Shown: one piece after another, positions 1-5,154 of the stretch | How the letters are laid out: every line of letters starts with the position of its first letter | Numbering within the stretch: the stretch's first letter is position 1 | Origin: JADJXV01 sp964527785 | GTDB taxonomy: Bacteria; Bacteroidota; Ignavibacteria; Kapaibacteriales; UBA961 | Direction of reading: 5' to 3' | Length of the DNA stretch: 5,154 nucleotides | NCBI GenBank assembly: GCA_964527785.1 | Contig: CAZGNO010000158.1 | Span: forward strand, 1-5,154 | The notes under the pieces: generated by a model | Seen by the model: only the letters and a program-made list of their open reading frames with translations | Database searches by the model: none | What the model was told of the DNA's origin: nothing | Translations under genes and position numbers: made by a program

Positions 1-3
1 AAT

Positions 4-37
4 TTGTTGTTGATAAGGTCTAATCAATATAATCTTG
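4..37 (+). promoter_or_regulatory. Candidate promoter for the plus-strand gene pair
   Basis: A perfect sigma70-type -10 box, TATAAT, lies at 28-33. An 18-base spacer separates it from TTGTTG at 4-9, which matches the first three bases of the -35 consensus. The same stretch also reads as a Bacteroidota-type promoter: TTG at 7-9, 20 bases, then TAATCTTG at 30-37, one mismatch from TAnnTTTG. Either reading puts the transcript start near 40-45 and leaves an AT-rich leader of about 50 bases before the ATG at 97. The call is from sequence pattern alone; a TATAAT can occur by chance in such AT-rich DNA. Confidence 0.4.
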
Positions 38-96
38 CGTAACATCACTTACTTAAATAATAGATACAACTGTTTTCGTAACTATTTACAATTATT

Positions 97-609
97 ATGG
101 AAAACCATTTATTAATTCTTCGTTTACTCCATATCGTATCCGGCGTACTATGGGCCGGAGCAGTTTTTACACTTGCTTTTTTTCTTTTACCGGCTATTAA
201 TGCTCTCGGTGCGGGAGGCGGCAAAGTAATGCAGCAATTTGTCAAGACAAATAAATATCCGCTCGTTATGAGTATTGCTGCGACCACTAATATCCTGTCA
301 GGTATTGCAATGTATTGGATATTATCGGATAGATTTAGTCTTGAATGGATGCTGACTAACTATGGAATGAGCTTAACGTTAGGTGGTTTGACTGCTCTTG
401 TTGCTTACATCATAGGGCTTACAGTAAACCGACCGGGCGCATTACGAATGGAGCAAATCGGAAAAGAGATTGCTGCTACCGGAATACCAACGGATGAACA
501 GATTCATGAAATATCAAAAATCAAGAATAGACTCACAGTCTCTACAAATTATATTGCCTATCTACTGCTATTCACTGTTGTAACTATGGCAATAGCCCGA
601 TATTGCTAA
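97..609 (+). CDS. Four-helix integral membrane protein, CopD/DUF2269-like
   Basis: This 170-residue protein appears to be an inner-membrane protein with four hydrophobic segments at about residues 5-32, 54-75, 88-110 and 148-167. They are separated by short polar loops and one longer charged loop (about 111-147). The N-terminal pattern LRLLHIVSGVLWAG, with His12 inside the first helix, resembles small membrane proteins of the DUF2269/CopD-like type. Some relatives of that type are thought to handle haem or copper, but no function can be assigned from the sequence. The ATG at 97 is used because the first helix begins almost at once. No Shine-Dalgarno sequence precedes it, only the AT-rich leader. 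The gene lies just downstream of the candidate promoter at 4-37 and about 50 bases upstream of an ABC permease on the same strand, so the two may be cotranscribed. The frame is intact and ends in TAA. Confidence is high that it is a gene and membrane-bound, low for the family. Confidence 0.8.
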   Translation: MENHLLILRLLHIVSGVLWAGAVFTLAFFLLPAINALGAGGGKVMQQFVKTNKYPLVMSIAATTNILSGIAMYWILSDRFSLEWMLTNYGMSLTLGGLTALVAYIIGLTVNRPGALRMEQIGKEIAATGIPTDEQIHEISKIKNRLTVSTNYIAYLLLFTVVTMAIARYC

Positions 610-666
610 AATCAGTCCTAAATAGAAAAAATGGCTTGCTAATTTCAAATTCAATTGTTCCAAATC

Positions 667-1488
667 ATGTCCTTAACTCTCGGCATAAGCAAATACACTG
701 CTGTCATCCGTGTCGGGATTTCAAAGGCAATGGAATATAGAACCAATTTTATTTCCAATTCCTTCCTTTGGCTGTTAATTACCTTATTTGTACAGGTTTG
801 CCTGTGGCAAGCAGTCTATGCGTCCTCCGACGGACAGATTGCCGGATCTTCTGTTAACCAAATGATGCTGTATATCATCTGCGCTTCAATATGTCTGTCA
901 CTTACCTATTCAGGCAAAGTAGAGCGTGCTGCAGCAGAAGAAATACGTAACGGTGAGCTAAACAAATATCTTCTGAAACCAATATCGCACCTGCTTTATA
1001 CCTTTGCTTCCTCACTTGCAGACCGCGCCTTTGGTTTCATTTTCATAGTATTACTTTCTATAGTAGTTGGTATTTCTGCTTCGACTTCTGGAGTAATTTC
1101 TCTTTCGGCTACGGGATGTGCTATTGCCCTGTTATTTATTGTCTTTGCAATAATTCTCCGTTTTTTGATGAGCATGATTATCTCCTATCTCGCATTTTGG
1201 ATGGACGAGACATGGACATTTCATGTTGTGTTGGATATTAGCTTATGGTTTCTGTCGGGAATGATGCTGCCGATGAGTATTCTTCCTGAGTCTGTGAGAC
1301 AGGTATCCGATATACTCCCTTTTCAGTATTTGGCTTATGTTCCTGCGGGATTTTTGTCAGGGCGTCTTTCACCTGAATCCGCTCTTGGCTTTGGTAGTGT
1401 AGGGCTTCTTTGGATAGGAATTTTATGGGGGCTTACAGTGTTTATTTGGCGGAGGGGGGTTGTTAAGTTTGGTGCGTATGGGGGATAA
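667..1488 (+). CDS. ABC-2 type transporter permease (COG4587-like)
   Basis: This is the membrane subunit of an ABC transporter of the uncharacterised COG4587/COG3694 type (ABC-2 / DUF990 fold), acting in the inner membrane. Counting from a TTG at 655 (277 residues), hydrophobic segments lie near residues 36-55, 70-86, 112-140, 150-180, 192-215 and 245-265. Family-like features are the charged loop IRNGELNKYLLKPI (97-110), probably the ATPase-coupling region, the SGMMLP stretch followed by LPFQYLAYVP (201-230), and the C-terminal RRGVVKFGAYGG. I chose the ATG at 667 (273 residues) because neither start has a Shine-Dalgarno sequence and ATG is the stronger codon; the TTG adds only four residues. 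No ATP-binding subunit or second permease lies in the window, so the substrate is unknown and the ATPase must come from elsewhere. The stop is 2 bp from the stop of the convergent glycosyltransferase gene. Confidence 0.88.
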   Translation: MSLTLGISKYTAVIRVGISKAMEYRTNFISNSFLWLLITLFVQVCLWQAVYASSDGQIAGSSVNQMMLYIICASICLSLTYSGKVERAAAEEIRNGELNKYLLKPISHLLYTFASSLADRAFGFIFIVLLSIVVGISASTSGVISLSATGCAIALLFIVFAIILRFLMSMIISYLAFWMDETWTFHVVLDISLWFLSGMMLPMSILPESVRQVSDILPFQYLAYVPAGFLSGRLSPESALGFGSVGLLWIGILWGLTVFIWRRGVVKFGAYGG

Positions 1489-1490
1489 AT

Positions 1491-2261
1491 TCAGCGCACT
1501 GCCTCCCATTCCTTATTTACAGACCTGCCAAAGGCAATCACCGACAACGCATTAATTGTCCAGCTTGCTAGAATCTTGAAGTAGCCGTACCGCCTAAACC
1601 GTCGGGGCGATTCATGAACAGGTAGGTCTTTTGCAAATTTCACCGCATCGGTCAGGGCTATACGGCGGAACAAATCAAAATCCTCACCGGCAACCAGTAG
1701 TGGGTTGTACCCGCCCACTTTCTCAAATACTTCACGGACTACTATCTGGCACTCCCCTCTCCCAATTCCTATTTTCAACACATTGATCAGAAAGCGTAAG
1801 TACTCATTAAAAAAAGTATGGAAGGCGAGATCACTCCATCTCCGTTCTTCGGGTGATATATACACAGGGCACGCTAACGCTGAAGCTTTTATGTGTTTGC
1901 CTTGCCCATGCGCCCATTGATTAATTACTCCAAAAAACTCAATTGGATTTTCAGGTAAGGTATCTCCGTTTATAAAACAAATCACCTTTCCTGTAGCTGC
2001 TTTAGCTCCGCAATTACGTCCTTCTGCAATCGTTTGGCGATTCCCGGTAATGTTTGGAATAAGTGTTCCATGGTGCCTAGCAGCAATCTCCAACGTAGAA
2101 TCTGTACTGCCCCCGTCACTGATAATCACTTCCATCTGATTATGGCTACACAGTTCCGGTGTAAGAACCGCGAGAAGCCCGGGGAGTAGTTTCTCCTCGT
2201 TGAGAACGGGAATTACAACAGAAATGAGTGGAGGTAACTGCGCGTGCTCCTCCATTTTCAC
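1491..2261 (-). CDS. Family 2 glycosyltransferase (GT-A fold)
   Basis: This protein is predicted to transfer a sugar from a nucleotide-sugar donor to an unknown acceptor, at the cytoplasmic face of the membrane. Counted from the GTG (256 residues), the GT-A motifs are in order: VVIPVLNEE at 15-23, SDGGSTD at 48-54, the AEGRNCGAKAATG segment at 79-91, the metal-site region FINGDT at 96-101, and GGYNPLLVAGEDFDLFRR at 183-200 with the acidic ED pair at 193-194. The usual DxD reads NGD, so the first acidic residue is replaced by Asn98. A hydrophobic stretch near 229-245 may anchor the C-terminus. The GTG at 2261 overlaps the stop of the upstream AtuA gene as GTGA, implying translational coupling. 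An in-frame ATG at 2255 is equally possible, since the purine-rich GGAAGAAG at 2263-2270 could serve either. It is the last gene of the minus-strand operon. Confidence 0.92.
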   Translation of the reverse strand: MKMEEHAQLPPLISVVIPVLNEEKLLPGLLAVLTPELCSHNQMEVIISDGGSTDSTLEIAARHHGTLIPNITGNRQTIAEGRNCGAKAATGKVICFINGDTLPENPIEFFGVINQWAHGQGKHIKASALACPVYISPEERRWSDLAFHTFFNEYLRFLINVLKIGIGRGECQIVVREVFEKVGGYNPLLVAGEDFDLFRRIALTDAVKFAKDLPVHESPRRFRRYGYFKILASWTINALSVIAFGRSVNKEWEAVR

Positions 2262-3619
2262 ACTTCTTCCACAATCACTGTGGGCTGAACAACGCTTTTG
2301 CTGATAAGAGCCGGAAAGTATGCTACCACCTCGCTCGGCTTTGGTCGTCCGCCGGAGAATCCGGTAACACTTGGTGGACCGGTGAGAATAAGCGGTGCTA
2401 TCTCCTTACCGAAACGCTCAACAGCAGCATAATTGCGAGAGCGGACACCAACACGCATCATCACTTCGTTGGGGTCAATCGGTTTGGCGAGCGGACCGTA
2501 ACAGGCATTCATCCCTATAAATTCAGTACGGATTTCATCAAATTCCAACCCCAGATTATTGAGTCGGGTACGCAAAATCCTGTCAGCTGCCTGCGCCTTT
2601 TCGTATGCTTCGGGTGCAGAATACGTAAGAGTACTAAACGCTACATACCCATCAGCATAGCTTGCCGATACTTTGAAGAATGGCGTAGCCGGTTTCCCTG
2701 TGATTCCAAAAACTTTTACACGGTTATTGCCCAAGTCTTCTAAATGTATCGAAGTAAAATCAGCTACGCAATCGGGTGTTATATATTCTTCGGGATTACC
2801 GATTTCATACAGTAGTTGTTCGCTCACCGTTTCGCGTGTAACAGCCCCTCCTGTACCTTCGTGTTTGGTAACGATAAACGTTCCGTCAGGATATGCTTCG
2901 ATAACCGGAAAACCTACATTTGCCATATCAGGCATTGATTTCCAATCACCAAGAAAGTTTCCGCCCGATGCCTGTGCCCCGCATTCGTTGATGTGACCTG
3001 CAACAGTACCAGCCGATATTTTATCCCAATCATCCATAGACCAGCCGAATTCATGAATCATCGGAGCAAGCGTCAAGCCAGTATCGGTTGTGCGACCGGT
3101 TATGATGATATGCGCACCTTGACGCAATGCTTCTACGACAGGTCCTGCACCCAAATACACATTTGCACTGAGCAGCTTATCTTTAACATCGTCAATCGGC
3201 TCGCCCGATTCCATATTCTTCATTGCATGACCTTCGGCAATCAAATCGTCAATGCGCGGGAGAATATTATCACCGACAACGATTCCTATTTTCAAACCCT
3301 TAATTCCTAATTTTCTGGCAACAGCAAAGACTGCATCGCGAGCAGCTTCGGGGTTTACACCACCTCCGTTAGTAATGAGTTTGATATTCTTTTCCATCAA
3401 ATATGGCAGCACATCTTCGCAAGTCTGCACCAAATCTTTTGCATAGCCAAGTTCAGGATTCTTATTTTTTTGCTTTTGGAGAATAGACATTGTTACCTCG
3501 GCAAGGTAATCAAGCATGAGATAATCAACCTGACCTTTGCTAACCTGTGAAAGTGGTGCTGTAAGTAAATCGCCCCAGAATCCCTGCCCCGAAGCAATGC
3601 GAATAGATGTTTTTGTCAT
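2258..3619 (-). CDS. AtuA-family (DUF1446) protein
   Basis: This 453-residue protein belongs to the AtuA family (DUF1446), named from acyclic terpene (citronellol/geraniol) use in Pseudomonas; its biochemical role is unsettled. It looks soluble, with no signal peptide or membrane segment. Family-type blocks run along its length: GFWGD (13-17), LDYLAEVTMSIL (36-47), TNGGGVNP (83-90), ITGRTTDTGLTLAP (173-186), GHINECGAQASGGNF (208-222), GTGGAVTRETVSEQLLYEIG (255-274) and GPPSVTGFSGGRP (414-426). It ends soon after the last block, so it lacks the extra C-terminal DUF4387-like part I recall in longer members. In other genomes a separate small DUF4387 protein can supply that part, but none is seen here. 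The ATG at 3619 is the first in frame, with no clear Shine-Dalgarno sequence. The gene lies 31 bp after the HAD gene and overlaps the glycosyltransferase start by 4 bp. Family membership is secure; a terpene role in this organism is only a guess. Confidence 0.93.
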   Translation of the reverse strand: MTKTSIRIASGQGFWGDLLTAPLSQVSKGQVDYLMLDYLAEVTMSILQKQKNKNPELGYAKDLVQTCEDVLPYLMEKNIKLITNGGGVNPEAARDAVFAVARKLGIKGLKIGIVVGDNILPRIDDLIAEGHAMKNMESGEPIDDVKDKLLSANVYLGAGPVVEALRQGAHIIITGRTTDTGLTLAPMIHEFGWSMDDWDKISAGTVAGHINECGAQASGGNFLGDWKSMPDMANVGFPVIEAYPDGTFIVTKHEGTGGAVTRETVSEQLLYEIGNPEEYITPDCVADFTSIHLEDLGNNRVKVFGITGKPATPFFKVSASYADGYVAFSTLTYSAPEAYEKAQAADRILRTRLNNLGLEFDEIRTEFIGMNACYGPLAKPIDPNEVMMRVGVRSRNYAAVERFGKEIAPLILTGPPSVTGFSGGRPKPSEVVAYFPALISKSVVQPTVIVEEV

Positions 3620-3650
3620 AAATTATTTTCTAAAAGTCGTTTTACAAATC

Positions 3651-4343
3651 TTAATTTTGATTATTATATTCTAATAAGATAGTACGCAAGCCGGACATTT
3701 CTGACGTTATATATTTTGGCTTATGATTCTCCAACTCAGCCAGAGAACCAAATCCCCACAAAACACCGACTGCGTCAATTCCATTCTTATTAGCCCCTAT
3801 TATATCATGCTCCCTGTCACCTATCATTACAAACTCACTTGTTTTATTGTCAGGATAGGCACGTATAATATCACTAATTATTTCTGCCTTGTCTGTTCTG
3901 GTCAAGTCCAAATAGCTTCCAAATACGCCGTCAAATACATGAATAATCGAAAGATGTTCGAGGATTTGACGAGCAAAAACTTCGGGTTTAGAGGTAGCAA
4001 GTACAATCTTTACACCCTTTTCGTATAATTCGATAAGCAAGGTTGTAATCCCGTCATATATTTCATTTTCAAAGATACCGTTTTCTCTATAATATTCTCT
4101 GTATTTTTCAACCGCGAGAACTGATTTTGCTTCATCAAAATCGTAATACTTCCGGAAGGACTTGTGGAGAGGAGGTCCTACAAAATGTACTAAAGTATTC
4201 GGCTCATGAACAGTAATACCAAAATGCTTGAGAGAATACTGGACTGACCTGGTGATACCTATTTGAGAATTGATAATTGTGCCATCCAAATCGAACAGTG
4301 CTATCGGGTAATTCATGGATATAATAATAAAATCAAAATTCAT
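3651..4343 (-). CDS. HAD-superfamily phosphatase, Gph-like (subfamily IA)
   Basis: This is a predicted cytoplasmic Mg2+-dependent phosphatase of the haloacid dehalogenase superfamily, similar to phosphoglycolate phosphatase / 5'-nucleotidase-type enzymes (COG0546). In the 230-residue reading, motif I is FDLDGT with nucleophile Asp18 and acid/base Asp20. Motif II is LATSKPE with Thr117, the motif III lysine is probably Lys152 (TRTDKAE), and motif IV is VMIGDREHD with Asp176 and Asp180. The helical C1 cap sits between motifs I and II and includes HFVGPPLHKSF (53-63). All catalytic residues are present, so it should be active, but the substrate cannot be read from sequence. The ATG at 4343 overlaps the previous gene's stop as ATGA, favouring translational coupling. 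An internal ATG at 4316 would begin MNYPIALFDLDGT, a more typical N-terminus for this family, so the true protein may have 221 residues. It sits between the membrane protein gene and the AtuA-family gene. Confidence 0.92.
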   Translation of the reverse strand: MNFDFIIISMNYPIALFDLDGTIINSQIGITRSVQYSLKHFGITVHEPNTLVHFVGPPLHKSFRKYYDFDEAKSVLAVEKYREYYRENGIFENEIYDGITTLLIELYEKGVKIVLATSKPEVFARQILEHLSIIHVFDGVFGSYLDLTRTDKAEIISDIIRAYPDNKTSEFVMIGDREHDIIGANKNGIDAVGVLWGFGSLAELENHKPKYITSEMSGLRTILLEYNNQN

Positions 4344-4897
4344 TCTTCAACAACAACCTCGCATTCAGGGTTCATTCTCACCAAAACTTGAATATGGTGT
4401 AACATTATTTTTCGTAAGTGGCATTTAGCAGTCTGTTTGTCTGTTAGATCATAGAACCGAACGATATACCACGAACCGAACTTGCGGGCATCAACCCTCT
4501 TTAGGGTATCATATCCGATTCCAATACCACCTTCTTTGAACAGATACCGAACCACAACGCCCCGACTTTTTATCATTACCCGTTGATGACGTGCACGAAT
4601 CAAAAACTGAAGTATATTAATCGCGCAAGCAACCGGCAAAACATAAAAAATAAGCGGCGGTGCTTCATGCAGCAATGCCACTACAGCAAAAATACAGAAA
4701 AGCATCGAAAATGCTGCTATTCCCAAAAGTGCAAGAGGATTATATGCTGAATAGATTTCTTCACCCATTGTAAGTTTGCGCACTTCATAATCGTCCGCAA
4801 TTTTACGGTAGTATGTCGCTCCAAATGCTAGGCAACTATATACTATCCCCACATAGAGTGCATGAAGAAATAACCGTCCGTCAAAATGAAATATCAT
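4340..4897 (-). CDS. Membrane protein with three helices and a PH-like C-terminal domain, function unknown
   Basis: I do not recognise a named family. From the ATG at 4897 the protein has 185 residues; a GTG at 4927 would add ten. Numbered from the GTG, hydrophobic segments lie near 19-39, 65-86 and 91-110. They are followed by a soluble part of about 85 residues rich in alternating beta-type stretches (RVMIKSRGVVVRYLF, GSWYIVRFYDLTD) and ending in a helix and an acidic tail. This layout of helices followed by a small beta domain resembles bacterial PH-like (YcxB/DUF304-style) membrane proteins, but that is an impression. The start is uncertain: the GTG has AGAGG only 3 bases upstream, closer than ideal, while the ATG has no Shine-Dalgarno sequence but is the better codon. 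It is the first gene of the minus-strand operon, and its stop overlaps the HAD start as ATGA. The frame is intact. Confidence 0.75.
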   Translation of the reverse strand: MIFHFDGRLFLHALYVGIVYSCLAFGATYYRKIADDYEVRKLTMGEEIYSAYNPLALLGIAAFSMLFCIFAVVALLHEAPPLIFYVLPVACAINILQFLIRARHQRVMIKSRGVVVRYLFKEGGIGIGYDTLKRVDARKFGSWYIVRFYDLTDKQTAKCHLRKIMLHHIQVLVRMNPECEVVVEE

Positions 4898-4927
4898 TAC
4901 CGTACTATAAATTAGGTTGACTGACAC

Positions 4928-5100
4928 AAACCTCTACAGTCATTGACCAATTTGATTTGACTGTGTTGTGGTTCTCTTAGCTTGCCGATGATGATGGGTT
5001 CGATGTCCGTAATTGCCGAATAGAATAAGTGATAGGACTAAAATAACCGAACCATTAAATTCAGTACATTATTTGTTTGAAAAAATTGGCAAGTACTAAA
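4928..5100. other. Intergenic region upstream of the minus-strand operon
   Basis: No gene is visible here, and the promoter of the four-gene minus-strand operon should lie in it. I found no convincing -35/-10 pair on the minus strand. The best -10-like sequence is TATTCT, complementary to 5022-5027, without a matching -35. The region holds short direct repeats: TTGCCGA at 4982-4988 and 5013-5019, 31 bases apart, and TTGAC at 4943 and 4957, with a third copy at 4917 just inside the longer gene reading. Any of these could be protein-binding sites or chance. Confidence 0.4.
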
Positions 5101-5154
5101 TGCTTCGACTACGCTCAGCATGACAATCAAGCTCAAGTCACACTGAGTTCCTGA
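5101..5154. repeat. Partial dispersed intergenic repeat at the window edge
   Basis: The sequence TGCTTCGACTACGCTCAGCA (5101-5120) is followed by TGACA, a short spacer, then GTCACACTGAGTTCCTGA (5137-5154). It resembles a palindromic intergenic repeat I recall from many Bacteroidota, Chlorobiota and related genomes, in which a 'cttcgact-cgctcagcatgac' half is followed by its inverted counterpart 'gtcatgctgagcg-agtcgaag'. Within the window CTCAG (5114-5118) and CTGAG (5143-5147) form the visible inverted core. The element runs off the right end, so its full length and its second half cannot be seen. The identification rests on memory of the motif, not on other copies in this window. Confidence 0.5.

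Noticed and set aside
45..287. Minus-strand open frame of 80 codons opposite the first membrane protein gene
   Set aside because: It is a shadow of the plus-strand gene, which has clear membrane helices; its own translation looks random.
1454..1484. G6 (1454-1459) and G5 (1480-1484) runs near the 3' end of the permease gene, considered as slippage sites for phase variation
   Set aside because: The runs are short and lie in the last few codons, so slippage would alter only the tail.
2228..2743. Plus-strand open frame of 171 codons antisense to the AtuA and glycosyltransferase genes
   Set aside because: It lies entirely inside well-supported genes on the other strand, and its translation has no domain-like pattern.
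2673..3446. Three further plus-strand open frames opposite the AtuA gene
   Set aside because: The overlapping AtuA protein carries many conserved family blocks, so these antisense frames are by-products of its codon composition.
3631..3644. Inverted repeat TAAAA-GTCG-TTTTA between the HAD and AtuA genes
   Set aside because: The 5-bp all-AT stem is too weak for a terminator and is common by chance in AT-rich spacers.
3723..4028. Plus-strand open frame of 101 codons opposite the HAD gene
   Set aside because: The HAD protein has all four catalytic motifs in the other strand; the antisense translation has none.
5022..5050. Minus-strand promoter built on TATTCT (complement of 5022-5027)
   Set aside because: Only four of six -10 positions match, and no TTG-type -35 lies at the right distance.

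Overview
This is a moderately AT-rich bacterial window with six intact protein genes and no sign of a phage, transposon, CRISPR array, rRNA or tRNA. Most starts lack a clear Shine-Dalgarno sequence, the spacers are AT-rich, and one candidate promoter can also be read in the Bacteroidota style. A fragment at the right edge resembles the 'cttcgactacgctcagcatgaca' type of dispersed intergenic repeat. Together these suggest the Bacteroidota/Chlorobiota (FCB) group, possibly an Ignavibacteria- or Kapabacteria-like lineage. That placement is an inference and is weak.

Left part, plus strand (1-1488): a candidate promoter lies at 4-37. It is followed by a four-helix membrane protein (97-609) and then a six-helix ABC-2 type permease (667-1488, or from a TTG at 655). 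The ATPase that such a permease needs is not in the window.

Right part, minus strand (4927 down to 1491): four genes appear to form one operon. In order of transcription they are a three-helix membrane protein with a soluble C-terminal domain, a HAD-superfamily phosphatase (start/stop overlap ATGA), an AtuA-family (DUF1446) protein after a 31-bp gap, and a family-2 glycosyltransferase (start/stop overlap GTGA). The glycosyltransferase converges on the ABC permease with only 2 bp between their stop codons.

The two tight overlaps suggest translational coupling, but no described pathway uses these four genes together. The AtuA-family member is the most interesting. Its family is named from acyclic terpene catabolism in Pseudomonas, yet none of the usual carboxylase, acyl-CoA dehydrogenase or DUF4387 partners is here. 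Its neighbours are a phosphatase and a sugar transferase instead. I see no strong evidence for a wholly new defence or mobile system. The best leads are this unusual AtuA operon, the orphan ABC permease and the edge repeat.
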